Shown piece by piece: positions 1 to 11,404 of a stretch of DNA of 64,000 nt (its first letter is position 1; every line of letters begins with the position of its first letter). The stretch is taken from contig NZ_FNSN01000003.1 of the NCBI RefSeq assembly GCF_900105345.1, positions 868,001 to 932,000 of the forward strand. The letters run 5' to 3'. Both the position numbers and the translations under genes were made by a program. Below the pieces are notes generated by a model. It ran no database searches. It saw only the letters and a list, made by a program, of their open reading frames with translations, and was not told the DNA's origin. Origin of the DNA: Arthrobacter woluwensis (lineage in GTDB: Bacteria > Actinomycetota > Actinomycetes > Actinomycetales > Micrococcaceae).

Positions 1-102
1 CGTCTCACCGTGGCTGATGCTCAGGCTGACGGAGTCAAGCGCCGGGAGCGAGGCGCCGGGGTAGGAGAGGGACAGGTCTCTGGCGTGCAGGATCGTGGTC
101 AT
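1..102 (-). CDS. ABC transporter ATP-binding protein, N-terminal fragment
   Basis: Only the first 34 codons lie in the window; the gene runs off the left edge. The peptide starts MTTILHARDLSLSYPG and continues to SLSISHGET, the usual start of an ABC ATPase: a first beta strand, an aromatic A-loop residue (Tyr14) that would stack on adenine, and the HGE stretch that precedes the Walker A loop. The ATG at 102 has a GGAG motif a few bases upstream. The substrate cannot be told. Family assignment rests on this short N-terminus, so the Walker A loop itself is not seen. Confidence 0.7.
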   Translation of the reverse strand, partial: MTTILHARDLSLSYPGASLPALDSVSLSISHGET

Positions 103-187
103 GTCTCCAGTCTTCCGAAGGCCGGCCACCGGCACATCGGAGCAGGAGCGGAGTCTGAGCGGGGCGGTTCATACCCCGGTATGAAAA

Positions 188-240
188 CGGCGACGGCGGG
201 TGTGCACCCTCGCGCTGAGAGGGGACACCCGCCGTCGCCG
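188..240 (-). terminator. rho-independent terminator of acsA
   Basis: Arms at 188-203 and 225-240 (core GGCGACGGCGGGTGT and its complement) pair perfectly around a 21-nt loop. On the minus strand the hairpin is followed by TTTT (complement of 184-187). It lies about 45 nt beyond the acsA stop codon. Confidence 0.8.
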
Positions 241-284
241 GCCGGCTTGGAGGGGGCGCGCCGTGTGGCGCGCCCCGGCGACCG

Positions 285-2255
<1,971 letters not shown>

Positions 2256-2324
2256 CCTGGATCCTTCTACTTCTTCGTTGAGGTGCATTCCACCGACCAC
2301 CTTAGTCCTCCGCTCCGACAAATG

Positions 2325-2342
2325 AGTGTCCGCGGTCACACT
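2325..2342. promoter_or_regulatory. possible operator between acsA and the divergent gene
   Basis: AGTGTCCGCGGTCACACT is an imperfect inverted repeat centred on CCGCGG; the bottom strand contains TGTGA, resembling a Crp/GlxR half-site. It sits about 70 nt upstream of the acsA start in the 289-bp divergent spacer. Crp-family control of acs is known in other bacteria; here it is only a guess from the half-site. Confidence 0.3.
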
Positions 2343-2544
2343 GTGAACCATGAGTGAACAGAATCCCCGCCGGTCGCCTGGGGTGCCACGACGCGTGATT
2401 TGGCGCTTTTCTGGAGAAATCCGGCAGGCCGCCGCGCTGGGGTTCCGGGCGTTCTCAGGCAACACTTCTCCCGGGCGGGCCGTCCTCCCATTAGGCTGGT
2501 GACAAGTCCGCAGCATGACCTCCATCGACAGGAGAACACAGCCG

Positions 2545-4650
2545 ATGTCAACGCCAGAGTTCAACAATCAGGGCGGGCCGGAAACGCCTGACCGGCAGCA
2601 TCCGGGGCAGAGCCCGTGGGGACCTCCGGGCCAGCAGCAGGCACAGCAGCAGGCGCCCGGACAGTACCAGGGCGGCCCGCAGGGTGGCGGCGCGACGGGC
2701 ACTCCGTATGGGGGAGGCCAGGGACAGCAGGGCCAGGGGCAGCCGTATGGCCGGCCGTCACAGGGTGCGCCCGCCGGGCCGGGAGCCGGGCAGTACGGCC
2801 AGCAGCCGGGTGTGCAGCAGCACGCCGCACCTCAGGCGGGACCCGACTATGGCCGGTCCGCTCCGGGCCCGGGGTACGCCGGTCCCGGTTACGCTCAGAC
2901 GCCGGCCGTGGGGCGCGGTGCGGCGGCATCTCAGCAGCCCGACGGCGGGAAGGCGCTCCTGGGCCCCCTCACCCTCCGCGATGTGCTCGTCCTGGTCGCC
3001 ATCGTGCTGCTGCTGGTCGGCAACGGATTCGGAAGTTTCGGACGTCTGGGGTTCATTCCGAGCCTCGAGTTCCTCGGCCTCGATCTGATCCTTCCGCTCG
3101 CGGTCGGCATAGGATTCCTGGTCCGCAGGGTCAGCCCCTCCACCAAGCTCCGCCTCGGATCCTTCTCTCTGGACCAGCTCGCGTCCGTGCTGGCGTCCCT
3201 GGCGCTGTTGAGCGCGGTGAGCCAGATCGGTGTCCTGCCGTTCCTGGGGTACTACGGCTACGTCAACTGGACGTCGGTGATCCTGAATCTCCTGGGCGCC
3301 GCCCTTCTGTTCGTGACCACGGTGCTGGCACGCTTCATCCCGGTGTTCGCCGCTGATTTCACGGGCCGTCCCGAGGTTCCGGCCCACGTCGTGGCACGGG
3401 ACGCAGCCCCCGCGAACCGTCCCGCGCAGCCGGTCCACTCCGGTCCCGGCGCTCAGCAGTACTCGAGCACCCCGGGCTACGGGGACCAGCCGGGTGGCCC
3501 GGCACAGGGCGCTCCTTCGCCGTACGCGCCGCAGGGCTACCAGCCGCAGCAGGGGCCGGCATGGGCCGCTCCGGCCGCCGGCGCCGCAGGTGCGGCGGGC
3601 GCGGCGGGTGTTGGCGCGGCAGCCGCCGCGGCGGCCACCGGAACCGCGGCTTCCTCGGACGAGTCTTCCGCCGGTCACCCGGCGCCGGGTGCCGAGTCGG
3701 CTGACTCCCAGGTCGAGGGCGGCGTGCCCTCGCCGTCCACCTCCCGGCACCGCGCGCCGGAAGCTCCTGAGGGCACCTCCGAAGGTCTGGGCGACGGCGT
3801 GGGCGAAGCCCGCGACGCCGGTTCCGCGGCCTCTCCGGTCGCCGAGGCCGCTGGTGCCGCTGAAACTGGTTCCTCTGACGCTGTTTCCGCGGCTTCGGCT
3901 GACGAACCGTCGGCTGACGAACCCTCGGCCGGGCCGGCCGCAGGAGCTGCGGATTCCGGTTCCGGCCCGGTGGCCGGTTCCGATGCGGACGCCGGCGCCG
4001 GCTCTTACGATGCTGGCGCACAGCCGTCGGAACAGTCCTCGACGCAGGCCACTGCATCCGACCCGATCCTGGGCGACGAGGTCCTGGCGACCGCGGGCTA
4101 TGAGGCCTCGGAGGGGCCGTCCGAGGACGACCTTCTGAAGGAAGCCCAGTCCCATGTGGCCGAGGCGCCGGAGCTCCCGGAACCCGTGCTGGGCGTCCCC
4201 ACGCTCAACGAGTCCGTCGACGTGCCGGAGGACGAGGAAGAGGAGTTCTACGCTCCGCACCCGGACGACGACTCCGACGTGACGGTGCTCCGCAGCGCGC
4301 TGAACACGGGCGGTGCACTGAACACGGGCTCGGGCAGCTCGTCTGCCGATAAGCCGGAGTCCACCACGACGGAGGACGCCGCCCCGGCGGGTGCCGGGTC
4401 CGCGGATCCGATTCACGCCGTCGTCGACCCTCACCGTGAAGCGGAACAGCCGGCGCAGCAGGCCTTCTGGTTCGCAGTGCCGGAACGACGTGTTGCGCTG
4501 GATGAGCGGAGCGGCGCGCCCGTCTTCGACCTGGAGCCGGGCAAGTGGATCCTGGCGCTGCAGGAAGGCCCGCAGGGTCTGGTCGTCCAGAACGAGGACG
4601 GCCGGATCGGCGTGCTGCATGATCTCCGCAACATCGAGCGGGGTTCCTGA
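2545..4650 (+). CDS. membrane protein with Gln/Pro-rich N-terminus and Ala/acidic linker
   Basis: I do not recognise this 701-residue protein. Layout: about 130 residues rich in Gln, Gly, Pro and Tyr; four hydrophobic segments at roughly 140-290, including [18 protein letters not shown] and [19 protein letters not shown]; a long low-complexity Ala/Ser/Glu linker with strings such as [20 protein letters not shown] and the duplicated [12 protein letters not shown]; and a short compact C-terminal piece ([20 protein letters not shown] to the end). The start is ATG 2545 because AGGAGAA lies 8 nt upstream; an in-frame ATG at 2515 lacks such a site. It precedes nth by 6 nt, so the two may be cotranscribed. 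The C-terminal piece looks like a small folded domain, perhaps cytoplasmic. Function unknown. Confidence 0.75.
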   Translation: MSTPEFNNQGGPETPDRQHPGQSPWGPPGQQQAQQQAPGQYQGGPQGGGATGTPYGGGQGQQGQGQPYGRPSQGAPAGPGAGQYGQQPGVQQHAAPQAGPDYGRSAPGPGYAGPGYAQTPAVGRGAAASQQPDGGKALLGPLTLRDVLVLVAIVLLLVGNGFGSFGRLGFIPSLEFLGLDLILPLAVGIGFLVRRVSPSTKLRLGSFSLDQLASVLASLALLSAVSQIGVLPFLGYYGYVNWTSVILNLLGAALLFVTTVLARFIPVFAADFTGRPEVPAHVVARDAAPANRPAQPVHSGPGAQQYSSTPGYGDQPGGPAQGAPSPYAPQGYQPQQGPAWAAPAAGAAGAAGAAGVGAAAAAAATGTAASSDESSAGHPAPGAESADSQVEGGVPSPSTSRHRAPEAPEGTSEGLGDGVGEARDAGSAASPVAEAAGAAETGSSDAVSAASADEPSADEPSAGPAAGAADSGSGPVAGSDADAGAGSYDAGAQPSEQSSTQATASDPILGDEVLATAGYEASEGPSEDDLLKEAQSHVAEAPELPEPVLGVPTLNESVDVPEDEEEEFYAPHPDDDSDVTVLRSALNTGGALNTGSGSSSADKPESTTTEDAAPAGAGSADPIHAVVDPHREAEQPAQQAFWFAVPERRVALDERSGAPVFDLEPGKWILALQEGPQGLVVQNEDGRIGVLHDLRNIERGS

Positions 4651-4656
4651 CCCGCA

Positions 4657-5478
4657 ATGACGAAGAACACCGTGGCGGCCGGCGGCGAAAGCCTGCTGGC
4701 TAAGAAACGCCGGGCGCGGAAGATCAACAAGGTCCTGGGGGAGTTCTATCCGTACGCTCACCCCGAACTCGACTTCCGGAACCCGTTCGAGCTGCTGGTC
4801 GCCACGGTGCTGTCCGCGCAGACCACCGATGTGAGGGTCAATCAGATCACGCCGGCACTGTTCGCCCGCTATCCGGGTCCCCGCGAGATGGCACAGGCCG
4901 AGCTTCCTGACCTGGAAGCCATCATCCAGCCCACCGGATTCTTCCGTGCCAAAGCCCGGAACCTCGTGGCGCTGGCGACGCGGCTGGTCGACGAATACGA
5001 CGGCAAGGTCCCGCCGTCCGTGGAGGAGCTCATCACTCTGGCCGGGGTGGGTCGCAAGACGGCCAATGTGGTGCTGGGCAACGCGTTCGGCATCCCCGGC
5101 ATCACGGTCGACACGCACTTCGGACGTCTCGCCCGGCGCTTCGAGTGGACCACCTCGGATGACCCCGTGGTGGTGGAGCGCGAGGTGGGCGAGCTGGTCG
5201 AACGCAAGGAATGGACGCAGCTCTCCCACCGGGTCGTGTTCCACGGGCGCAGGGTGTGCCACTCCCGGAAGCCGGCGTGCGGCGCGTGCGTGGTGGCCCA
5301 CTGGTGCCCGTCCTACGGCATGGGGGAGACGGATCCCGTCAAGGCGGCCAAGCTGCTGAAGTACGAACTCGCTCCTGGCCAGGAGGAACTCCGGGAGGCG
5401 TACCTCGCCGCGGTGGAGGACCCGGCCGAGATCCGAATGGCGTCCCAGCGGGCACTGCTGGCCGAGTCCGCTTCGTGA
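4657..5478 (+). CDS. nth: endonuclease III (DNA glycosylase/AP lyase)
   Basis: This base-excision repair enzyme removes oxidised pyrimidines and nicks the abasic site by beta-elimination. The 273-residue sequence shows the helix-hairpin-helix [14 protein letters not shown] with catalytic Lys at about 134, the catalytic Asp in ITVDTHFGR (about 152), and the C-terminal iron-sulfur ligands spaced C-X6-C-X2-C-X5-C (about Cys201, 208, 211, 217). Length is normal with a slightly longer N-terminus. It starts 6 nt after the preceding membrane protein gene and overlaps the following Nudix gene by 4 nt (GTGA), so it is probably translated within one operon with both. Confidence 0.96.
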   Translation: MTKNTVAAGGESLLAKKRRARKINKVLGEFYPYAHPELDFRNPFELLVATVLSAQTTDVRVNQITPALFARYPGPREMAQAELPDLEAIIQPTGFFRAKARNLVALATRLVDEYDGKVPPSVEELITLAGVGRKTANVVLGNAFGIPGITVDTHFGRLARRFEWTTSDDPVVVEREVGELVERKEWTQLSHRVVFHGRRVCHSRKPACGACVVAHWCPSYGMGETDPVKAAKLLKYELAPGQEELREAYLAAVEDPAEIRMASQRALLAESAS

Positions 5479-6155
5479 GCGCGTTGCGGGACCTCCGCCG
5501 GTTCGCCGGCGAGGCCGGAACCGTCCTGGCCGAGGAGCTGGGCGCCCGCTGGCGGCTCACGCTGGCCGAGCCCGACACCGCCCGTGACGCCGCGGTCCTC
5601 ATGCTCTTCGCCCCCACGGCGGAAAGCGCCGGACGCGACCCGGACAGTCTGGGACCGGACGACCTGGACCTGCTGATGCTCCAGCGCGCGACGACGCTCG
5701 GCAGCCATGCGGGAGAGATCGCCTTCCCGGGCGGCAAGCTGGAGCCCGACGACGCCGACGAGGCCGCCGCCGCTCTGCGGGAGGCCGTCGAGGAGACGGG
5801 TCTGGACCCGGCCGGTGTCGACGTGGTGGGAGTCCTGCCGTCGCATCCGCTGCCGTACAGCAATTTCATGGTCACTCCCGTTCTCGCCTGGTGGCGCGAG
5901 GTGAGTCCCGTGTTCGTGGTGGACCCGCGGGAATCGGCCCAGGTGTTCCGCATCCCGGTGCGCGATCTCCTCGACCCCCGGAACCGTGTCACGGCCAGTC
6001 TGGAGCGGGCGGGAGTCGTCTTCGAGTCCCCGGCCTTCCTGGTGGAGGACGTCTTCATCTGGGGATTCACCGGCAAGCTGCTGGAGGAGACGTTCCATTA
6101 CCTCGGATGGGCCAAGCCCTGGGATCCGGACCGGAAGCACTTCTTCACGCTCTGA
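5475..6155 (+). CDS. Nudix hydrolase, CoA pyrophosphatase-like
   Basis: The 226-residue protein carries the extended signature of the NudL/UPF0035 group: [22 protein letters not shown] followed by REAVEETGL, the metal-binding half of the Nudix box. Members of this group cleave CoA or its derivatives to phosphopantetheine and 3',5'-ADP; that substrate is inferred from the family, not shown here. The start GTG 5475 overlaps the nth stop codon (GTGA), a typical coupled arrangement and the reason for choosing it although the frame is open much further upstream. The gene converges with the polymerase-like gene at 6316. Confidence 0.85.
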   Translation: MSALRDLRRFAGEAGTVLAEELGARWRLTLAEPDTARDAAVLMLFAPTAESAGRDPDSLGPDDLDLLMLQRATTLGSHAGEIAFPGGKLEPDDADEAAAALREAVEETGLDPAGVDVVGVLPSHPLPYSNFMVTPVLAWWREVSPVFVVDPRESAQVFRIPVRDLLDPRNRVTASLERAGVVFESPAFLVEDVFIWGFTGKLLEETFHYLGWAKPWDPDRKHFFTL

Positions 6156-6257
6156 GGTGCTGCCGCATCGTCATGGTGCTCGGCATTGCCATGGTGCACG
6201 GCCACGTGTCCTGACTGCGTGGTCCGCCTGCGTGGCAGCAGGCCGTGGTCTGGCTTT

Positions 6258-6330
6258 TCGGCCTCGCTACTCGGCTTGGCTAGTCGGCTCGGTTGGGCTG
6301 CTTGGCCTGGCCGGGCTACTTGGCCTGGTC
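6258..6330. repeat. low-complexity spacer with degenerate CTTGGC repeats
   Basis: The convergent spacer between the Nudix gene and the polymerase-like gene is built of imperfect repeats of CTCGGCTTGG, GGGCTGCTTGGCCTGG and GGGCTACTTGGCCTGG. The last copy extends into the C-terminal codons of the minus-strand gene. No clean hairpin terminator is visible; the repeat may have arisen by slippage. Confidence 0.5.
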
Positions 6331-8034
6331 GTAGGAGTCGACCACGGCGACCGTCAGTGGGAAGTCCACCGGAGCCGTGCCGAACAGGAGCCGACCGGCG
6401 TCGCGGGCCGCACTCTCCACCGCCTCGACACAGTCGGGGATGAGCCCTTCGGGGGCGTGGACCATGATCTCGTCGTGCAGGAAGAAGACGAGTTCTGCGG
6501 GGCCGGTGATCGGCCACGACGAGGATCCGGCCGCGCCGGTATCGCCCTCCAGGGCCTTCGGCCAGGCGGCGCCGAGCGCGTGAAGGCGCGACCGGATTCC
6601 GGCCAGCCAGCACTCCGCCCATTCCGCCGCGGTCCCCTGCACGATGAAGTTGCGGGTGAAACGGCCCCTCGACCTGGCCCAGGAGTCGGCGCGGCGCTGT
6701 TCCTCCTGAGTCTGTGTCCTCTGGGCCGCCTCCCACGCGGCTCCGGGAGGAGGGGTGGTCCTGCCCAGCCACGTGGAGACGGACTCCCCGCGTTCTCCAC
6801 GACGCGCGGCGTCCTCCACCAGGCCGATCGCCGCCGGGTACAGCTTCTTCAGCTGCGGCATGAGCCGGGCGGATTCCCCGGTCGTCGCACCGTACATCGC
6901 GCCCAGCAGCGCGACTTTCGCGGAGGAACGGCTGCCGCCGAATCCTGCGTCGGCGATCTCGGCATACAGGTCCTGGCCGCGAGCCGCGGCGGCCATTCCC
7001 TGATCGGCCGACATGGCCGCCAGAATGCGCGGCTCCACCTGCGAGGCATCAGCGACCAGCAGTTTGTACCCCGGCAGAGCCCGGACCGCGTTCCGGACCG
7101 ACTTCGGGATCTGCAGCGCCCCACCGCCACGGGATGACCAGCGACCGGTGACCACGCCTCCCACCACGTAATCCGATCTGAAACGGCCGCGGCGGACCCA
7201 GCTGTCCAGCCAGGACCAGCCGTTCGCCGTATAAAGACGGGACAGCTTCTTGTACTCCAGCAAGGGGGCGATCACTGGATGGTGGAATTCCTGCAGCTCC
7301 CACTGCCGAGTGGTCCGCACTTCGATGCCATTGCGGTGCAGCGCCCGCAGGAGATCCTGCGGCGAATCCGGATTGAGGGAGGGCGAGCGGAGCAGCTCCC
7401 GCATCTCCGTCACGAGCGCTTCCATCTTCCGGGGCCTTTGACCGAGAGGAGGCTCCGGACCCAGAACCTCCTCCAGCAGCCCACGATGGGCGGCCTGGTC
7501 CCAAGGAACCCCCAGGAACTGCATCTCCGTGGCCACCAGGCCGGCCGCCGACTCCGCCGCGACCAGCAGGCGCAGCCGCACCGGGGAGGAGGAGCCCGCG
7601 ATCGCCGCCAGCTGTGCCGCGAACTCCTGTCGAGTCAGGTCGTGGTCCCGGGCCTGACGGGGCGCGTCGAACAGGCTGTCCTGGAGCTGTTCCACCGGGC
7701 CTGCCTCGGCGCTGGGGTAGTCCGCGGAGCCGGTGATCCTGGCTGCCATGTCGGCATAGCGAGGGTCCTGAACGAGGGAGGAGAACCGCAGGATGGTCCG
7801 GATCAGACTGATGTCGTGACATCTGGCCAGCCGCACACCGGCGGCCAGCAGGCGCGGGTAGAAGTCGTGCACGGTGTCCCAGACCCACCGGGGCTGTTCC
7901 TCTTCCAGGGACACCACTTCCTGTGGGAGGTCTTCGGCAGAGACCTTCCACGGGCTGCCGATCGCCACGCCCGAGTCGTCGAGGCGGGACAGGTGCGCCC
8001 CGCCGTCGTCGTCGGGGGTGATCAGAATGTGCAT
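6316..8034 (-). CDS. family A DNA polymerase-like protein
   Basis: This 572-residue protein resembles the short actinobacterial proteins annotated as bifunctional 3'-5' exonuclease/DNA polymerase. The polymerase half has motif A LLVADASQVEPR (Asp about 329), a motif B equivalent with Lys373 seven residues before Tyr-Gly (SAKVALLGAMYGATTGES), and motif C FFLHDEIMVHAPEG near residues 523-535. These would place two metal-binding Asp residues and the nucleotide-binding Lys. The N-terminal 190 residues occupy the exonuclease position, but I see no DxE exonuclease motif, so proofreading is doubtful. There is no 5'-3' exonuclease domain. It is not the main Pol I; a repair or backup role is inferred. 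The start ATG 8034 has GGGAGA about 9 nt upstream. Confidence 0.85.
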   Translation of the reverse strand: MHILITPDDDGGAHLSRLDDSGVAIGSPWKVSAEDLPQEVVSLEEEQPRWVWDTVHDFYPRLLAAGVRLARCHDISLIRTILRFSSLVQDPRYADMAARITGSADYPSAEAGPVEQLQDSLFDAPRQARDHDLTRQEFAAQLAAIAGSSSPVRLRLLVAAESAAGLVATEMQFLGVPWDQAAHRGLLEEVLGPEPPLGQRPRKMEALVTEMRELLRSPSLNPDSPQDLLRALHRNGIEVRTTRQWELQEFHHPVIAPLLEYKKLSRLYTANGWSWLDSWVRRGRFRSDYVVGGVVTGRWSSRGGGALQIPKSVRNAVRALPGYKLLVADASQVEPRILAAMSADQGMAAAARGQDLYAEIADAGFGGSRSSAKVALLGAMYGATTGESARLMPQLKKLYPAAIGLVEDAARRGERGESVSTWLGRTTPPPGAAWEAAQRTQTQEEQRRADSWARSRGRFTRNFIVQGTAAEWAECWLAGIRSRLHALGAAWPKALEGDTGAAGSSSWPITGPAELVFFLHDEIMVHAPEGLIPDCVEAVESAARDAGRLLFGTAPVDFPLTVAVVDSYDQAK

Positions 8035-8166
8035 GGTTCCATTCTCCCGGCTGGCACCGACCTTTTCTGACGCCCTCTTCGCGTTGTGGACAAGCCGCTA
8101 CGAGCGCTGTCCACATGGTCCGAGCGGGCCCCGGCGGCTTGCCGCAGTCGGCTGCACGCTGGATTC

Positions 8167-9285
8167 ATGAAACGACGTATGCAGGAAGCCGTGGACGATT
8201 CCACAGCCGCGCTGGGCGACGCCGGGTGGCCCGGCCGGGAGGCCGCCGGCACAGATCGCGGTGGCGCGCCCTTCCTTCTCATCACCGGTCTTCCGGCGAT
8301 CCAGGAAGCGGTCAGGGCCGCCGCGGCCGCCGCCGGGGTGCGGCTTCGGGTGGCTGAAGACGTTCAGAGCGCCGTCCCGGACTGGGACCGGTCCAGCGCA
8401 GTGATCGTCGGCGGGGACGTCCTGGAATTCCCCGTCCGTCGTCGACCCGTTGATGCCCTGCTCGGTCTGCAGGATGATCCGGGGCTGTGGGATCGCGCGG
8501 CGATGTGGGGTGTGGAACGCGTCGGCGTCCTGCCGGCGGCCATGGGCTGGCTGGCGGAATTCCTCGGCGGCATGGGCACCGTGCGCGACGGCGGACTGGT
8601 CGCCGGGCTGTGGGGCGCCGCGGGTGGGAGTGGGACTTCGACCCTCGCGGTGTGGCTCGCCGCGCAAGCTGCCGAGGCGGGACTGCGCACGGTGCTCGTG
8701 AACACCGCACCTCAGGATGCCGGGTTTCGGTACGCCTTGTCCGCCACGGATCTCGCGGGATCGGGCTGGGTCGAGCTGAACGCGAGCAGCGGAGCGATCA
8801 GTCCCGAGCGGCTCGCGAATTCGCTTCCGCAGACCGCCGGATTCTCGGTGCTGATGTGGCCTGCAGGCGGTGTCGAACCGGGCCCGGTGATCCACGATCC
8901 CCGGGTCCTGGACGCAGCACGCAAGGCCTACGACCTGGTGGTCCTGGATCTTTCGGACTCCACACTGCACCAGCTCGCCTGGTGGTGCGACACCTTGACC
9001 GTATGTGCTCCACTGACCCTGAACGCCGCCGTCCGTGCGAGCAATGAGCTCGGACACGTGCCGGTGTCGTCGCCTGGGCTGGTGGCGCGCGCCCGGCGAG
9101 GTCAGGGCCCGGAAGCCGCGGAACTCGCGAAGCGGCTGGGTCTTGGCTATCACGGCCTGATTCCACCGCTCCGTGGAGTGCAGGCCGCCGCCGATGAGGG
9201 GCGTCTGCCCGGTCTGGCGCGGATCCGTCCGGTTCGGACCGTGGTCGGCGCGGTGCTCGCCCAGGCCGGAGGTGGCGGACGATGA
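8167..9285 (+). CDS. CpaE-like/Ssd protein of the Tad pilus locus
   Basis: This 372-residue protein matches the actinobacterial CpaE-like family that sits beside TadA (Mycobacterium tuberculosis Ssd, Rv3660c). The C-terminal half is a ParA/MinD-type fold: GLWGAAGGSGTSTLAVW at the P-loop position, YDLVVLDLSDS as the Walker B strand. The deviant Walker A lacks both usual lysines (GGSGTST instead of KGGVGKT), so nucleotide hydrolysis may be weak or absent. The N-terminal half is a receiver-like region (FLLITGLPAIQEAVRAAA). The start ATG 8167 has CTGGA close upstream; the frame is open to 8086. Overlap of 4 nt with tadA suggests an operon. In other systems CpaE helps place the pilus machine; in M. 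tuberculosis Ssd affects septation. Confidence 0.85.
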   Translation: MKRRMQEAVDDSTAALGDAGWPGREAAGTDRGGAPFLLITGLPAIQEAVRAAAAAAGVRLRVAEDVQSAVPDWDRSSAVIVGGDVLEFPVRRRPVDALLGLQDDPGLWDRAAMWGVERVGVLPAAMGWLAEFLGGMGTVRDGGLVAGLWGAAGGSGTSTLAVWLAAQAAEAGLRTVLVNTAPQDAGFRYALSATDLAGSGWVELNASSGAISPERLANSLPQTAGFSVLMWPAGGVEPGPVIHDPRVLDAARKAYDLVVLDLSDSTLHQLAWWCDTLTVCAPLTLNAAVRASNELGHVPVSSPGLVARARRGQGPEAAELAKRLGLGYHGLIPPLRGVQAAADEGRLPGLARIRPVRTVVGAVLAQAGGGGR

Positions 9286-10595
9286 AGGAGACACCGGAGG
9301 GAGACCAGGCCCGGTCCGCCGCTCCCCGGTCGAACAGCGGTCGACGCCGTGCATTCCAGGCGGGTGCTCCGCGCCGGCAGCGTCCCCTCATGGCACTCGG
9401 CAGTGGGCAGGAAGAAGGCTTTCCTCAGCACTCCGACAACGGTCACGGCCTGGATCCGGCACTTCTTGAAACCATCAGGCAGGACGTGCTGAGCGTTCCC
9501 GGCCCGGTCACCACGGAAAGGGTCGCCGCCGCGGTGAATTCGACGGGGAGGTTCCTCGGACCTTCCGTAGCGCTCGCGGCGGTTGAGAGCATCAACGCCG
9601 AATTGCGGGGCCTCGGACCCCTGCAGGTCGTCGCTGATGTGCCAGGGGTCACCGATATCTTCGTCAACGGGCCCGATGGGGTCTGGTGGGACCGCGGAGC
9701 CGGACTCGAGCGCATTGCGGTGCCGTTGGGGCGCGAGGAACAGGTGCGTGCCCTCGCCCAGCGACTGATATCGGCCGGAGGGCGGCGTCTCGACGAGGGC
9801 AATCCGTGTGTCGATGTGCGCCTTCCGGGCGGTTACCGCGTCCACGCGGTCATCCCTCCGTTGTCCCCGGACGGCACGGTCCTGTCGATCAGGATCCGTC
9901 GCGGCCGGCGGTTCACCCTCGCCGAACTCGGTGAGGCAGGCATGTTCACCCCGGACATCCTGGGCGTGCTCCAAGCCCTGATGAACCGGCGGCTGAACTT
10001 CCTGATCAGTGGAGCCACAGGTTCGGGGAAGACGACCTTGCTGTCTTCTCTCCTGAGTCTCGCGGGTGCACAGGAGCGGCTGGTTCTGATCGAAGACGCA
10101 TCGGAGCTCGACCCTGGTCATCCTCACGTGATCAGGCTGGAGTCCCGTCATGGAAACATCGAAGGCAAAGGAGCCATCGGGTTGAGGGAGCTCGTCCGGG
10201 AATCCCTGCGCATGAGGCCGGATCGTCTCGTCGTGGGGGAGTGCCGCGGCTCGGAAGTCCGTGAGCTGTTGATGGCACTCAACACCGGACACTGTGGCGC
10301 CGGGACCTTGCACGCGAACTCGGCCGACGACGTGCCGGCCCGGCTCGAAGCGCTCTGTGCCTTGGCGGGAATGGATGGGACTGCCACTGCGGCTCAGGTC
10401 TCGAGCGCCGTCGACGTGGTGATCCACCTGGATCGGATGTCGACGGGACGTGAGATCCGCGAACTGAGCCTGGTCCGGGCACGCGACGGCCGCCTGGCCA
10501 CCGAGTCGGTTCTGCGGCATGTCGGTGGGCAGCTGAGCTATGGACCGGGCTGGCCGGCGTTCAGGGCCAGGCTGAGCCCTGGGACGGAGGCGTGA
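9282..10595 (+). CDS. tadA: TadA/CpaF secretion ATPase
   Basis: This type II/IV secretion ATPase would power assembly of Flp-type pili at the membrane. The 437-residue sequence has Walker A GATGSGKTTLLSS (about 244-256), the Asp box LVLIEDASEL, the Walker B region RPDRLVVGECRG and the His box GHCGAGTLHANSADD, all in normal order. The first 50 residues are Arg/Gln-rich and probably disordered; an internal ATG at 9390 is possible. It overlaps the gene before (ATGA) and abuts tadB, so the seven Tad genes form one operon. Confidence 0.95.
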   Translation: MKETPEGDQARSAAPRSNSGRRRAFQAGAPRRQRPLMALGSGQEEGFPQHSDNGHGLDPALLETIRQDVLSVPGPVTTERVAAAVNSTGRFLGPSVALAAVESINAELRGLGPLQVVADVPGVTDIFVNGPDGVWWDRGAGLERIAVPLGREEQVRALAQRLISAGGRRLDEGNPCVDVRLPGGYRVHAVIPPLSPDGTVLSIRIRRGRRFTLAELGEAGMFTPDILGVLQALMNRRLNFLISGATGSGKTTLLSSLLSLAGAQERLVLIEDASELDPGHPHVIRLESRHGNIEGKGAIGLRELVRESLRMRPDRLVVGECRGSEVRELLMALNTGHCGAGTLHANSADDVPARLEALCALAGMDGTATAAQVSSAVDVVIHLDRMSTGREIRELSLVRARDGRLATESVLRHVGGQLSYGPGWPAFRARLSPGTEA

Positions 10596-11404
10596 TGCTC
10601 TTCGCCGTATTCCTGATGGTGGGACTGCTCCTGGTCGGTCCCGGCCCCGGCGCCTGGGTGTGGCGGCAGGAGCGCCATCCCGCCCCTCACGGCGCCGGTC
10701 ACGGTGTGCTCGGTTCGTGGAGCGGTGCGCTTGCCCGGTTCCGGAAGCGGACCTGGGCGAGCACGCACGGTGCCCGGAACACTGCTGCCTTGGATCGTGA
10801 GTCCATGGCGGTCCTCGTGCAGCATCTCGGCGCCCTGCTGAACGGTGGACGCAGTGCTGCCCAGGCATGGCGTGAACTGCTGGAGTTCCACCGCGAGGAC
10901 TCCGAGACACGTCGGGAGATGCGGCCGGGCCCCGATGCCTCGGTGGACTCGGCCCTTCTGGCTGCGGCTGCGCAGGCAGCCGAGCTGGGTGAGAGCCCCG
11001 CGATCGCCATTCACCGCCAGGTGGCTGCTGGGCGGTTCCCGAGGGAGTCCCGACACGTCGTCCGGCAGTGGTCCCAGCTTGCTGCTTGTGTCCGTGCCGG
11101 CGAACTCAGCGGATGCCCTCTCGCAGACCTTCTGGAACGGTTCGCCCTCGACCTCGAGCACTCGGCGGATGCCGAGAGGTCTCGTCAGACGGCGCTCGCC
11201 GGTCCACGGGCCAGTGTCGCCTTGCTCGGCTGGCTGCCGTTCTTCGGGCTGGGGCTCGGGCTGCTGCTGGGCGTCGACCCCGTGGACATCGTGTTGCGCT
11301 CCCCGGTGGGAGGGCTGTCCGTGATCGCCGGCCTGGTGTTCTGGTTTCTCGGCAGGGTCTGGTCCTCGCGTCTGGTGCGCCAGGCGGAGGTGGGCTCGCG
11401 ATGA
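10595..11404 (+). CDS. tadB: TadB-like pilus platform protein
   Basis: An integral membrane protein of the GspF/T2SSF type expected to form half of the inner-membrane platform for the Tad pilus. It has an N-terminal membrane segment (LFAVFLMVGLLLVG), a cytoplasmic region rich in helices (the T2SSF domain, about 70-190), and two C-terminal membrane segments (ALLGWLPFFGLGLGLLLG and GLSVIAGLVFWFLG). ATG 10595 shares one base with the tadA stop and has GGAGG 5 nt upstream; GTG 10592 is an equally in-frame alternative. It overlaps tadC by 4 nt. Confidence 0.85.
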   Translation: MLFAVFLMVGLLLVGPGPGAWVWRQERHPAPHGAGHGVLGSWSGALARFRKRTWASTHGARNTAALDRESMAVLVQHLGALLNGGRSAAQAWRELLEFHREDSETRREMRPGPDASVDSALLAAAAQAAELGESPAIAIHRQVAAGRFPRESRHVVRQWSQLAACVRAGELSGCPLADLLERFALDLEHSADAERSRQTALAGPRASVALLGWLPFFGLGLGLLLGVDPVDIVLRSPVGGLSVIAGLVFWFLGRVWSSRLVRQAEVGSR

